Shown piece by piece: positions 8,211-17,274 of a DNA stretch of 64,000 nt. Source of the stretch: Pseudomonas sp. IPO3778. Its GTDB lineage: Bacteria > Pseudomonadota > Gammaproteobacteria > Pseudomonadales > Pseudomonadaceae. The notes under the pieces are model-generated. The model was not told the DNA's origin. It worked only from the letters and a program-made list of their open reading frames with translations, and did no database searches. The stretch is from the NCBI RefSeq assembly GCF_013386825.1, contig NZ_JACARC010000034.1, positions 224,032-288,031 on the forward strand, in the 5' to 3' direction. Numbering within the stretch: the stretch's first letter is position 1; each line of letters opens with the position of its first letter. Made by a program: the position numbers and the translations under genes.

Positions 8211-9153
8211 GCCGGAACTGTTGCGGCGTCACGCCCAGCCGGCGATTGAACACACTGCGCATGTGCTGGGCATCGCGAAAGCCACACTGGTAAGCCACGG
8301 TCTTGAGCGGTGCGTGGGTGCTTTCCAGCATCACGCGCGCCGCGTCCACCCGCGCCCGCTCGACGAATTCCGCCGGGGTGATCCGGGCTTCCCGGGCGAA
8401 TACCCGGGAGAAGTTGCGCGCGCTCATGTTCGCCGCCTTGGCCAGATCAGCGATGGTCAAGTCCCCCGTCAGGTTTGCCAATACATACAACTGCACCAGC
8501 GCCACCGCCGAGGTGGCTTCGGCGTGGGGGGTCAGAAACGGGCTGAACTGCGACTGCCCACCGGACCGCTGGGTAAACACCACCAGACGCTTGGCCACGC
8601 TGAGGGCGACTTCCGGGCCGTGATCCTGGGCCAGCAGGTACAACGACAGGTCGATGCCCGCCGTCACCCCGGCGGAGGTGTAGAGATCGCCGTCCTGTAC
8701 GTAGAGGCGGTCGGCTTCCACTTGGGCCGACGGGCACAAACTGGCCAGGTCGGCGGCGTCGCCCCAATGGGTGGTGACGGTGCGCCCGTCCAGCAAACCG
8801 GCGCGGGCGAGCAGGAAGGCGCCATTGCAGATGGAGCCGAAACGCTGGGCCCGCGCACTGGCGTCCCGCAGCCACTGGTTGAACACCGGGCCGAAATCCT
8901 CAAAGGGCAACTGCGGCCCGCCGGCCATCAGCAGCAAATCGTAAGGCTCGACGGCTTCGCTGAAATGCCGGTGAGCCAGCAACGACAGGCCGTTGGAACA
9001 CGCCATGTTGCCGTGGCCCAGGCCAATCACCTCCAGTTGGTAATGCGCCTCGGGCGGCAGAAAACGGTTAGCCTCGCAGAACACATCCAGGGGTCCGGTC
9101 ACGTCCAGTGACTGGACGCCGGGGAAGATCAGGATGGCAACGGTTTTACCCAT
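8188..9153 (-). CDS. GlxA-family AraC-type transcriptional regulator with DJ-1/PfpI-like domain
   Basis: The 321-residue protein combines an N-terminal DJ-1/PfpI-like amidotransferase-fold domain with a C-terminal AraC double HTH. The first has VAILIFPGVQSLDVTGPLD near the start and FGSICNGAFLLARAG around residues 110-125. The second has LTIADLAKAANMSARNFSRVF and TVAYQCGFRDAQHMRSVFNR. The start was set at the ATG at 9153, 12 bases after an AAAAGG site; a GTG at 9165 is the alternative. It faces away from the HD-domain gene at 9422 across an intergenic region containing a REP pair. GlxA-type regulators often respond to nitrogenous metabolites, and an enzyme of cyanamide-hydratase type next door would fit that. 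Confidence 0.85.
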   Translation of the reverse strand: MGKTVAILIFPGVQSLDVTGPLDVFCEANRFLPPEAHYQLEVIGLGHGNMACSNGLSLLAHRHFSEAVEPYDLLLMAGGPQLPFEDFGPVFNQWLRDASARAQRFGSICNGAFLLARAGLLDGRTVTTHWGDAADLASLCPSAQVEADRLYVQDGDLYTSAGVTAGIDLSLYLLAQDHGPEVALSVAKRLVVFTQRSGGQSQFSPFLTPHAEATSAVALVQLYVLANLTGDLTIADLAKAANMSARNFSRVFAREARITPAEFVERARVDAARVMLESTHAPLKTVAYQCGFRDAQHMRSVFNRRLGVTPQQFRLNFAAPV

Positions 9154-9195
9154 GGGCAGGAACACCTTTTTCTAACTGAATAAATGCAAAACCCC

Positions 9196-9282
9196 TGTGG
9201 GAGCTGGCTTGCCTGCGATACAGGCGACTCGGTCCATCAGGTATACCGAGGTGATGCTATCGCAGGCAAGCCAGCTCCTACA
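9196..9282. repeat. REP inverted pair, aagcc/ggctt type
   Basis: GTGGGAGCTGGCTTGCCTGC and its near-complement GCAGGCAAGCCAGCTCC face each other, separated by about 40 bases. The pair sits in the divergent promoter region between the GlxA regulator and the HD-domain gene. Confidence 0.85.
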
Positions 9283-9421
9283 GTTGATCGCGTATGGCCT
9301 TGGCGCGATATCACGGCACATTGGCCGGGATCGCACCCTCGCCGCGGTGGCCGCCTCGCGGGCGCGGGACCAGACTGGACTCATCGGCGCCCACCCCGGC
9401 GCTTTCTTGAGGAGAACGACC

Positions 9422-10063
9422 ATGAGCACCACCATCGCCGGCATCAAGATCCCGGACAGCGCCCTGGCCAAGGCCACCACCGAATACATCCGCGACATCG
9501 AATCCGACCTGCTGTACCACCACTCCCGCCGGGTGTTCCTGTTCGGCGCCCTGAGCGGTGAGCGCCAGCAGTTGGCCTATAACCCGGAGCTGCTGTACGT
9601 CGGTGCCATGTTCCACGACCTGGGCCTGGTGGAAGGCCACCGCAGTGACGACGAACGTTTTGAAGTGGACGGCGCCAACGCAGCGGCGGATTTCCTCAAG
9701 CCTTACGGGTTGAGCGATGACGACATCGAGCAGGTGTGGCTGTCGATTGCCCTGCACACCACGCCGGGCGTGCCCAAGCATCTGCGTCCGACCGTGGCGC
9801 TGGTGACTGCGGGCGTGGAAATGGACGTGCTGGGCATGGAATACGCGGCATTCAGCAGCGTACAGCGCGAGGCAGTGGTGCATGCGCATCCACGGGGTGA
9901 AGGGTTCAAGGAATGCATCATCTGCGCGTTTGCCGACGGCTTGCGCCATCGCCCGCAGACCACGTTTGGCAACGTGAAGACCGATGTGCTGGTGGATCAG
10001 GAACCGGGGTTCAAGCCGATGAACTTTGTCGAGGTGATTCGCAAGTCGCCTTGGGTGGCCTGA
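9422..10063 (+). CDS. HD-domain protein, cyanamide hydratase-like
   Basis: A 213-residue single HD domain. Metal-binding residues are visible as HHSRRVFLFG (first His), AMFHDLGL (HD pair), RFEVDGANAAADFL and the ALHTTPGV block. This order matches the cyanamide-hydratase family of HD hydrolases (fungal cyanamide hydratase and bacterial relatives) better than phosphohydrolase HD proteins such as YfbR. Known members hydrate a nitrile-like C-N triple bond to urea; most bacterial relatives have untested substrates. The ATG at 9422 follows a TTGAGGAGAA site. The gene is monocistronic, divergent from a GlxA-family regulator and followed by a REP pair. Confidence 0.75.
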   Translation: MSTTIAGIKIPDSALAKATTEYIRDIESDLLYHHSRRVFLFGALSGERQQLAYNPELLYVGAMFHDLGLVEGHRSDDERFEVDGANAAADFLKPYGLSDDDIEQVWLSIALHTTPGVPKHLRPTVALVTAGVEMDVLGMEYAAFSSVQREAVVHAHPRGEGFKECIICAFADGLRHRPQTTFGNVKTDVLVDQEPGFKPMNFVEVIRKSPWVA

Positions 10064-10093
10064 AACACACCCTTATAAACACCACAAAACTAC

Positions 10094-10183
10094 TGTGGGA
10101 GCTGGCTTGCCTGCGATGGCGGTGTGACAGTCGACTAATTTGTTGACTGATACACCGCTATCGCAGGCAAGCCAGCTCCCACA
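10094..10183. repeat. REP inverted pair, aagcc/ggctt type
   Basis: TGTGGGAGCTGGCTTGCC and its complement flank about 45 bases containing TATCAG/CTGATA-like bases. It lies between the convergent HD-domain gene and spuH. Confidence 0.85.
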
Positions 10184-10205
10184 TTTTTTAAGCCAGCTCC
10201 GTCAG

Positions 10206-11093
10206 TTAGACCGGTGCCGGTGCGCGACGCGAATCCGCCGGCTTTTCCCAACCATCCGCAGCCGCTTCTTCAATCGCCTGCTGGATCGCTTTCTTGCGAA
10301 TCTCTTCGGCACGACGGCTGAAGAACCACACCAGGAATGTCACGATCGACACCGCCAACAGGATCAGGCTGGCCACGGCGTTGATCTCGGGTTTAACCCC
10401 CAGACGCACCGCCGAGAACACTTCCATCGGCAACGTGGTCGAACCCGGCCCCGACACAAAGCTGGCCAACACCAGGTCATCCAGGGACAACGCGAACGAC
10501 ATCATGCCGCCCGCCGCCAGCGACGGCGCGATCATCGGGATGGTGATCAGGAAGAACACCTTCCACGGCCGCGCGCCCAGGTCCATTGCCGCCTCTTCGA
10601 TCGACAGGTCCAGCTCTCGCAAGCGCGCCGAGACCACCACCGCCACATACGCCGAACAGAACGTGGTGTGGGCGATCCAGATGGTCACCAGCCCGCGTTC
10701 CTGGGGCCAACCGATCATCTGCGCCATGGCCACGAACAGCAGCAACAACGACAGACCGGTGATCACTTCCGGCATCACCAGCGGCGCGGTCACCAGGCCG
10801 CCGAACAACGTGCGGCCCTTGAACTGGCTGATACGCGTCAGCACAAACGCCGCCAACGTACCGAGTGCCACCGCCGCAATCGCCGTGTAGCAGGCAATTT
10901 CCAGGGAGCGGCCCACCGAGCCCATCAACTGGGTGTTGTCCAGCAGGCCCACGTACCACTTCACCGACCAACCGCCCCACACCGTCACCAATTTGGATTC
11001 GTTGAACGAGTAGATCACCAGGATCAGCATCGGCAGGTAGATAAACAACAACCCCGCCACCAGCATGAAGCTTGAGAAACTGACGCGCTTCAT
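10206..11093 (-). CDS. spuH: Polyamine ABC transporter permease SpuH
   Basis: This 295-residue inner-membrane permease has six predicted helices and the EAA loop EAAMDLGARPWKVFFLITIP that docks the ATPase. It is the PotC-type partner of SpuG and the last gene of the spuABCDEFGH cluster. Its start overlaps the spuG stop by four bases, so translation is coupled. With SpuF (ATPase), SpuG and the periplasmic receptors SpuD and SpuE, it imports putrescine and spermidine. The C-terminus carries a charged, Ala-rich cytoplasmic tail of about 30 residues beyond the last helix. Confidence 0.93.
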   Translation of the reverse strand: MKRVSFSSFMLVAGLLFIYLPMLILVIYSFNESKLVTVWGGWSVKWYVGLLDNTQLMGSVGRSLEIACYTAIAAVALGTLAAFVLTRISQFKGRTLFGGLVTAPLVMPEVITGLSLLLLFVAMAQMIGWPQERGLVTIWIAHTTFCSAYVAVVVSARLRELDLSIEEAAMDLGARPWKVFFLITIPMIAPSLAAGGMMSFALSLDDLVLASFVSGPGSTTLPMEVFSAVRLGVKPEINAVASLILLAVSIVTFLVWFFSRRAEEIRKKAIQQAIEEAAADGWEKPADSRRAPAPV

Positions 11094-12010
11094 ATCTTGC
11101 CCTCCATCTCTTTGGCTTGGCTGCGGTTGAACAGGATGATCGGCACGATCAGGATCGCCAGCATCACCACCGCCAGGGCAGACGCCACCGGCCAGTCACG
11201 GTTGTTGAAGAACTCTTGCCACAACACTTTACCGATCATCAGGGTTTCCGGGCCGCCCAGCAGTTCCGGGATCACAAACTCGCCCACCACCGGGATAAAC
11301 ACCAGCATGCAGCCGGCGATGATGCCGTTCTTGGACAGTGGCACGGTGATCTTCCAGAAGCTGTTGAAGGTGCTCGAACCCAGGTCCGATGCGGCTTCCA
11401 GCAGGCTCTGATCGTGCTTCACCAGGTTCGCGTACAGCGGCAGGATCATGAACGGCAGGTAGGAATAGACCACGCCGATGTACACCGCGATGTTGGTGTT
11501 GAGGATCTGCAGCGGTTCGTTGATCAACCCGATGGACATCAGGAAGCCATTGAGCAAACCGTTGTTGCTGAGGATGCCCATCCACGCATACACGCGGATC
11601 AGGATCGCGGTCCACGTCGGCATCATGATCAGCAGCACCAGCACGGTCTGGCTTTCCTTGCGTGCGCAGGCAATGGCATAGGCCATCGGGTAGCCAATCA
11701 GCAGGCACAACAGCGTGCTGAAAAACGCCATTTTCAGCGAGCCCAGGTACGCCGCGATGTATAAGTCGTCGCCTGCCAGCAGGCTGTAGTTGGCCAGGTT
11801 GAGCACCAACTGCAGTTTCTGTTCAACGAAGGTGTAGATCTCGGTATACGGCGGGATCGCCACGTCGGCTTCGGCAAAGCTGATCTTCAAGACGATGAAG
11901 AACGGCAGCATGAAGAACAGGAACAGCCAGAGGAAAGGGATCCCGATGACCACATGCCGGCCACCGGGGGTTATTCGTTGCAGCTGGCGTTTGAGCTTCT
12001 TCATGTTCAT
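11090..12010 (-). CDS. spuG: Polyamine ABC transporter permease SpuG
   Basis: The 306-residue PotB-type permease has an N-terminal cytoplasmic segment rich in Lys/Arg, then six membrane helices with the EAA motif EAASDLGSSTFNSFWKITVP. I chose ATG at 12010 because it overlaps the spuF stop in an ATGA arrangement; ATG at 12004 is two codons in. A frame extension to 12046 is open but would overlap spuF by 40 bases and is not needed. It forms the membrane channel of the polyamine importer together with SpuH. Confidence 0.93.
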   Translation of the reverse strand: MNMKKLKRQLQRITPGGRHVVIGIPFLWLFLFFMLPFFIVLKISFAEADVAIPPYTEIYTFVEQKLQLVLNLANYSLLAGDDLYIAAYLGSLKMAFFSTLLCLLIGYPMAYAIACARKESQTVLVLLIMMPTWTAILIRVYAWMGILSNNGLLNGFLMSIGLINEPLQILNTNIAVYIGVVYSYLPFMILPLYANLVKHDQSLLEAASDLGSSTFNSFWKITVPLSKNGIIAGCMLVFIPVVGEFVIPELLGGPETLMIGKVLWQEFFNNRDWPVASALAVVMLAILIVPIILFNRSQAKEMEGKI

Positions 12011-13149
12011 GAGCGAAGTACCACGCCGCTGTCGTCTTCCCACCACACGTACACCTGGTCACCCCAGGTTGGACGCTGGCCACGGCGTTCGGCGTTGGCC
12101 ACGAAGGATTGCACCAGCTTGCCGCTCGGCAACTCGACGTAGAACACCGAGTGGCCGCCGAGGTAGGCGATGTCGTGAACCTTGCCGCTGGACCAGTTGT
12201 ATTCGCAGGTCGGCATGTCCGCGGTCACCAGCAGCTTTTCCGGACGGATCGCGTAGGTGACCGACTTGTCCTGCACCGAAGTGCTGATGCCGTGGCCGAC
12301 GTAGATGTTGCGGTCGAGGTCTTTGCAGGTGATGGTCGCGTGGCCTTCGGCGTCGTCGATCACTTCACCTTCGAAGATGTTGACGTTGCCGATGAACTCG
12401 CACACCAGGCGGCTGGTAGGCGTTTCATAGATATCGATCGGGCTGCCGATCTGGGCGATCCAGCCCAGGTGCATGATCGCGATGCGCTCGGCCATGGTCA
12501 TGGCCTCTTCCTGGTCGTGGGTCACCATCACGCAGGTCACCCCTACGCGTTCGATGATCTCCACCAGTTCCAACTGCATCTGCGAACGCAGCTTCTTGTC
12601 CAGGGCGCCCATCGGCTCATCGAGCAACAGCAATTTCGGGCGCTTGGCCAGGGAACGCGCCAATGCCACCCGCTGGCGTTGACCGCCAGACAGCTGGTGC
12701 GGCTTGCGCTTGGCGTACTGGCTCATCTGTACCAGCTTGAGCATCTCGGCCACTCGGGCGTCGACTTCCGACTTGGGAATCTTGTCCTGTTGCAGGCCAA
12801 ACGCGATGTTCTGGGCCACGGTCATGTGGGGGAACAAGGCGTAGGACTGAAACATCATGTTGATCGGCCGCTCGTACGGCGGCATGTCGGTGATGTCCAC
12901 ACCGTCGAGGTAAATGCGTCCTTCCGTTGGGCGCTCGAAGCCTGCGAGCATGCGCAGCAAGGTGGATTTACCCGAACCCGATCCGCCGAGCAAGGCGAAG
13001 ATCTCGCCTTTCTTGATTTCCAGGGACACATCGTCCACGGCAATCGTCTCGTCGAATTTCTTCGTGACCCGGTCGATTTTGACCAGCACCTGTTTCGGTG
13101 TCTGGTCGCCCTCGAGGGCTTTCTTATAGGCGCCGGAGGCAACTGCCAT
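12007..13149 (-). CDS. spuF: Polyamine ABC transporter ATP-binding protein SpuF
   Basis: The 380-residue PotA-type ATPase shows Walker A (GGSGSGKSTLLR), the ABC signature LSGGQRQRVALARSLA, Walker B (LLLLDEPMGALD) and the switch His in VMVTHDQEEAMT. A C-terminal TOBE-type regulatory region of about 140 residues follows. It energises polyamine import through SpuG and SpuH. A gap of 75 bases separates it from spuE upstream, and no terminator is visible there, consistent with one operon. Its stop is coupled to the spuG start. Confidence 0.95.
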   Translation of the reverse strand: MAVASGAYKKALEGDQTPKQVLVKIDRVTKKFDETIAVDDVSLEIKKGEIFALLGGSGSGKSTLLRMLAGFERPTEGRIYLDGVDITDMPPYERPINMMFQSYALFPHMTVAQNIAFGLQQDKIPKSEVDARVAEMLKLVQMSQYAKRKPHQLSGGQRQRVALARSLAKRPKLLLLDEPMGALDKKLRSQMQLELVEIIERVGVTCVMVTHDQEEAMTMAERIAIMHLGWIAQIGSPIDIYETPTSRLVCEFIGNVNIFEGEVIDDAEGHATITCKDLDRNIYVGHGISTSVQDKSVTYAIRPEKLLVTADMPTCEYNWSSGKVHDIAYLGGHSVFYVELPSGKLVQSFVANAERRGQRPTWGDQVYVWWEDDSGVVLRS

Positions 13150-13224
13150 TTACGAAACTCCCAGAATAAAAAGAGTGCAGCTCACCCAATGTGGGCAAGC
13201 CCAGGATAGTTTGAGCGTTAAGCC

Positions 13225-14319
13225 TTACTTGCCCGTCTTGACCTTGGTCCAGCTACGGGTCATCAAGCGTTGCACTTTCGGGGGTAGCTCGAAGTTGACA
13301 AAAGTCCGGTCGAGAACCGCCTGCGGTGGGTAAACCGCTTCGTCGGTGCGTATCGATTGCTCCATCAGTTTGTCCGCCCCTGGGTTAGGGTTGGCGTAAC
13401 CGACGTAATCACTGACCTGAGCGATCACCTCAGGTTTCAGCAAATAGTTGATGAAGGCGAGGGCCTCTTTGACGTTGCTGGCATCCTTGGGAATGGCCAG
13501 CACGTCAAACCAGAGGTTGCCGCCTTCTTTGGGAATCACATAGGCGATGTTCACGCCTTTGCCCGCCTCGGCCGCACGGGCCTTGGCCTGGAACACATCA
13601 CCGGAGAAGCCGGCCGCCACGCAGATATTGCCGTTGGCCAGGTCGGAGATGTATTTGGAAGAATGGAAGTAGGTCACGTAAGGACGCACTTTCAGGAGTT
13701 TCTCTTCAGCCTTCTTATAGTCTTCAGGGTTGGTGCTGTTGGGATTGAGGCCCATGTAGTTGAGGACCGCCGGCAGCATTTCATCCGCCGAGTCCATGAA
13801 CGACACGCCGCAACTCGCCAGCTTTTTCATGTTTTCCGGCTCGAACAGCACGGCCCAGGAATCGATCTTGTCGATGCCCAGCACTTCTTTGACTTTATCG
13901 ACGTTGTAACCAATGCCGTTGGTGCCCCACAGGTACGGCACGGCGTACTGATTACCCGGGTCGTTCTTTTCCAGACGCTTGAGCAGCGCCGGGTCGAGGT
14001 TGGCATAGTTGGTCAGTTGCGACTTGTCGAGCTTCTGGAACGCCCCGGCCTTGATCTGCTTGCCGAGGAAGTGGTTGGACGGCACGACCACGTCATACCC
14101 GGTACGCCCGGCCAGCAACTTGCCTTCCAGGGTTTCGTTGGAATCAAACACGTCGTAGACCGGCTTGATACCGGTGGCCTTTTCAAAGTTGGCCAGGGTG
14201 TCGGGGCCGATGTAGTCCGACCAGTTATAAATATGCACCGTCGGTGCGGCCTGCACGCTGACCGCCAGCGTGATACCTGCACCCACGAGCATGGCTTTGC
14301 GAAATAAAGAAATTGGCAA
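13225..14319 (-). CDS. spuE: Periplasmic polyamine-binding protein SpuE (spermidine-preferring in P. aeruginosa)
   Basis: The 364-residue PotF-family solute receptor has a Sec signal peptide ending near VQAAPTVHIYNWSDY. The mature start HIYNWSDYIGPDTLANFEKA is the polyamine-receptor hallmark. It is a paralogue of SpuD next door and the two share most motifs. In P. aeruginosa SpuE binds spermidine and SpuD putrescine; the assignment here rests on gene order, not on pocket residues. The 240 bases between spuE and spuD contain a REP pair, unusual inside an operon. Confidence 0.9.
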   Translation of the reverse strand: MPISLFRKAMLVGAGITLAVSVQAAPTVHIYNWSDYIGPDTLANFEKATGIKPVYDVFDSNETLEGKLLAGRTGYDVVVPSNHFLGKQIKAGAFQKLDKSQLTNYANLDPALLKRLEKNDPGNQYAVPYLWGTNGIGYNVDKVKEVLGIDKIDSWAVLFEPENMKKLASCGVSFMDSADEMLPAVLNYMGLNPNSTNPEDYKKAEEKLLKVRPYVTYFHSSKYISDLANGNICVAAGFSGDVFQAKARAAEAGKGVNIAYVIPKEGGNLWFDVLAIPKDASNVKEALAFINYLLKPEVIAQVSDYVGYANPNPGADKLMEQSIRTDEAVYPPQAVLDRTFVNFELPPKVQRLMTRSWTKVKTGK

Positions 14320-14442
14320 GTGGAGGTCCTCTTAAATAGTTGGGCCCAAAGTTGTTGCCCGGCAACAAAACCGGCGCGCAACTTACCCTCGATAAACCGA
14401 TCCGGCAAAACTTTCTGTCATTTAATGGGTGGGAGCGGGTTA

Positions 14443-14532
14443 TGTGGGAGCGGGCGTGCTCACGAAAGCGACGTGTCAGCCAGCCTATGTATCAACTGAT
14501 ACACCGTTTTCGCGAGCAAGCCCGCTCCCACA
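14443..14532. repeat. REP inverted pair inside the spu operon
   Basis: TGTGGGAGCGGGCGTGCTCACG and a facing CGCGAGCAAGCCCGCTCCCA-like copy surround about 40 bases including the palindromic TGTATCAACTGATACA. The doublet is in the spuD-spuE gap and could stabilise the upstream mRNA or reduce read-through. Confidence 0.85.
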
Positions 14533-14559
14533 CATGCCCTCTCCCACAGATCTTAAGGC

Positions 14560-15669
14560 TTACTTGCCCGATTTGATCTTGGTCCAGCTGCGGGTCATTT
14601 CCCGCTGAGTAGCCGCCGGCAAGTCAGCAATGGCATACAACTTGGCTTGTACGTCCGCTGGCGGATAAATGCCTGGGTCGCTGGTGATGTCCTTGTCGAC
14701 CAATGCAGTGGCTTTCTCGTTACCGTTCGGGAAACGCACGCTGTTGGTAATGCTCGCCATGACTTCCGGCTTGAGCAGGTAGTTCATGAACTTGTAGGCG
14801 GCGTCGACGTTTTCGGCATCTTTAGGGATGGCGACCATGTCATAGAAGCTGCCGGCACCTTCTTTCGGAATGTCGTAAGCAACCTTGACCTTGCCACCGG
14901 CTTCAGCCGCACGGGACTTGGCCTGTTGCACGTCACCCGAGTAACCCACGGCGACGCAGATGTTGCCGTTGGCCAGGTCGGAAATGTACTTGGACGAGTG
15001 GAAGTAACCGATCGAAGGACGCAACTTGAGGAACAGGGCCTCGGCTTGCTTGAGGTCTTCTTTCTTCTGGGTGTCGGTCGGCAGGCCCAGGTAATGCAGT
15101 GCCACCGGCAGCATTTCGGTTGGCGAATCGAGGAAGCTCACACCGCAGCCCTTCAGCTTGGCAAGGTTTTCCGGCTTGAGGATGGTGTCCCACGAATCGA
15201 TCTTGTCGATGCCCAGTGCGGCCTTGACCTTCTCCGGGTTGTAGCCGATGCCGATCGAGCCCCACATGTACGGGAAGGCGTGCTTGTTGTCCGGGTCGCT
15301 GACGGACACGGCTTTAAGCAGCGACTTGTTCAGGTTGCCGTAGTTCGACAACTTGGACTTGTCCAGTTCCTGGTAAACGCCGGCCTTGATCTGCTTGGCA
15401 AGGAAGTTGTTCGACGGCACCACGATGTCGTAACCGGACTTGCCGGCCAGCAACTTGGCTTCCAGGGTTTCGTTGGAGTCGAACACGTCGTACACCACTT
15501 TAATGCCCGACTCTTTTTCAAAGTTGGCGATGGTGTCCGGTGCGATGTAGTCGGACCAGTTGTAAACGTGCAGCACTTTATCGTCTGCGTGTGCCGCGCC
15601 CGCCATTGCGCCCATCAGGGACAAGGCGAGGAGGGTCTTGCCAGCGTTCTTCAAACCTAATGCCTTCAT
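14560..15669 (-). CDS. spuD: Periplasmic polyamine-binding protein SpuD (putrescine-preferring in P. aeruginosa)
   Basis: The 369-residue receptor has a signal peptide (LLALSLMGAMAGAAHA) followed by HVYNWSDYIAPDTIANFEKE. The start was placed at ATG 15669, which gives a normal signal peptide; the frame extends to 15789 but the extra residues look non-coding. It delivers putrescine to SpuFGH. The gap to spuC upstream is 182 bases, long enough for a separate promoter. Confidence 0.92.
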   Translation of the reverse strand: MKALGLKNAGKTLLALSLMGAMAGAAHADDKVLHVYNWSDYIAPDTIANFEKESGIKVVYDVFDSNETLEAKLLAGKSGYDIVVPSNNFLAKQIKAGVYQELDKSKLSNYGNLNKSLLKAVSVSDPDNKHAFPYMWGSIGIGYNPEKVKAALGIDKIDSWDTILKPENLAKLKGCGVSFLDSPTEMLPVALHYLGLPTDTQKKEDLKQAEALFLKLRPSIGYFHSSKYISDLANGNICVAVGYSGDVQQAKSRAAEAGGKVKVAYDIPKEGAGSFYDMVAIPKDAENVDAAYKFMNYLLKPEVMASITNSVRFPNGNEKATALVDKDITSDPGIYPPADVQAKLYAIADLPAATQREMTRSWTKIKSGK

Positions 15670-15851
15670 TTGGTGATGCTCCAATTTTTTCTTTTTTGGG
15701 CCACGTTCTTTACGTCGTCTCACGGCCCTTCCAAAGGGCAACAAAACAGGGCGACAGTCTGGCAAGTTCAGGGGCCGGCTTTCAACCAAAGCCCCGTTTT
15801 AATCACTGCCCGGACGCAGCGCCCGAAGCCGCTGCGCACTGAGCCTAGCAC

Positions 15852-17216
15852 TTAGCCCTGCAAAGCCGCCAAAGTCAGGTCCAGGCAATGCCGCGCCTTG
15901 GTCACCAACTCGTCTACCTCGGCCTTGCTGATCACCAGCGGTGGCGAAATGATCATGGTGTCGCCCACGGCGCGCATGATCAGGCCATTCTCGAAGCAGA
16001 ACGTACGGCAGATCATGCCGGCGCCCTTACCTTCATAACGCTTGCGCGTGGCCTTGTCCTGCACCAGCTCAATCGCACCGAGCATGCCCACACCGCGAAC
16101 TTCACCCACCAACGGGTGATCAGCCAGCTCCCTCAGACGCTTTTGCAAATAGGGTGCCGTTTCGTCGTGAACACGCTTAACAATTTGTTCATCGCGCATG
16201 ATGCGGATGTTTTCCAGGGCCACCGCCGCCGCCACCGGGTGACCGGAATAGGTGAAGCCGTGGTTGAAATCACCGCCTTCGTTGAGCACGGCGACCACCT
16301 CATCCCGCACGATCAGGCCACCCATCGGGATGTAGCCCGAGGTCAGGCCCTTGGCGATGGTCATCATGTCGGGCTTGAGGTCGTAGAAATCGCTGCCGAA
16401 CCACTCACCGGTACGGCCAAAGCCGCAGATCACTTCGTCGGCGACGAACAGGATGTCGTACTTGGCGAGGATTTCCTTGATGCGCGGCCAGTAGCTGGCG
16501 GGCGGAACGATCACGCCACCGGCACCCTGGATCGGCTCGGCAATAAAGGCACCGACGTTGTCCACGCCCAGTTCCAGGATCTTCTCTTCCAACTGGTTGG
16601 CCGCCCACACGCCGAATTCTTCCGGGCTCATGTCGCCGCCTTCGCCAAACCAGTACGGCTGGGCGATGTGGACGATGCCCGGGATCGGCAAGTCGCCCTG
16701 TTCATGCATATAGGTCATGCCGCCCAGGCTGGCGCCGGCCACGGTGGAGCCGTGGTAGCCATTCTTGCGGCTGATGATGGTTTTCTTGTTCGGCTGGCCC
16801 TTGATCGCCCAGTAGTGGCGGACCATACGCAGCATGGTGTCGTTGCCTTCGGAGCCCGAACCGGTGAAAAACACGTGGTTCATGCCTTGTGGCGCGATAT
16901 CGGAGATGGCTTTGGCCAGTTCCAGCACCGGCGGGTGGGCGGTCTGGAAGAACAGGTTGTAGTAAGGCAGTTCTTTCATCTGTTTGGCGGCGGCGTCAGC
17001 CAGTTCATCACGACCGTAACCGATCGCTACGCACCACAGGCCGGCCATGCCGTCGAGAATCTTGTTGCCTTCGCTGTCCCACAGGTAAACGCCGTGGGCT
17101 TTGGTGATGATCCGTGGGCCTTTCTCTTTCAATTGCTTGAAGTCGCTGAACGGCGCCAGGTGGTGATCGCTGCTCAAGGCTTGCCATTCACGGGTTTGCG
17201 GGTTGTTGCTGGACAT
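15852..17216 (-). CDS. spuC: Polyamine:pyruvate aminotransferase SpuC
   Basis: The 454-residue class-III PLP aminotransferase has the cofactor-phosphate region FFTGSGSEGNDTMLRM, the Asp motif FVADEVICGFGRTG and the Schiff-base lysine in MMTIAKGLTSGYIPMGG. SpuC in P. aeruginosa transaminates putrescine, cadaverine and spermidine with pyruvate, feeding 4-aminobutyrate. It lies between the glutamylation enzyme SpuB and the import genes, linking two catabolic routes. Length and motifs are typical. Confidence 0.95.
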   Translation of the reverse strand: MSSNNPQTREWQALSSDHHLAPFSDFKQLKEKGPRIITKAHGVYLWDSEGNKILDGMAGLWCVAIGYGRDELADAAAKQMKELPYYNLFFQTAHPPVLELAKAISDIAPQGMNHVFFTGSGSEGNDTMLRMVRHYWAIKGQPNKKTIISRKNGYHGSTVAGASLGGMTYMHEQGDLPIPGIVHIAQPYWFGEGGDMSPEEFGVWAANQLEEKILELGVDNVGAFIAEPIQGAGGVIVPPASYWPRIKEILAKYDILFVADEVICGFGRTGEWFGSDFYDLKPDMMTIAKGLTSGYIPMGGLIVRDEVVAVLNEGGDFNHGFTYSGHPVAAAVALENIRIMRDEQIVKRVHDETAPYLQKRLRELADHPLVGEVRGVGMLGAIELVQDKATRKRYEGKGAGMICRTFCFENGLIMRAVGDTMIISPPLVISKAEVDELVTKARHCLDLTLAALQG

Positions 17217-17274
17217 ACCAATCTCCTAGATGTTTCAGGTGAGGACGCGCCGTTTGAAGGGCGCGCCCGGCGCA

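Noticed and set aside
6746..10183. Repeated palindromes at 6746, 9196 and 10094 as a CRISPR array
   Set aside because: They are paired REP elements separated by genes, not evenly spaced direct repeats with spacers, and no cas gene is seen.
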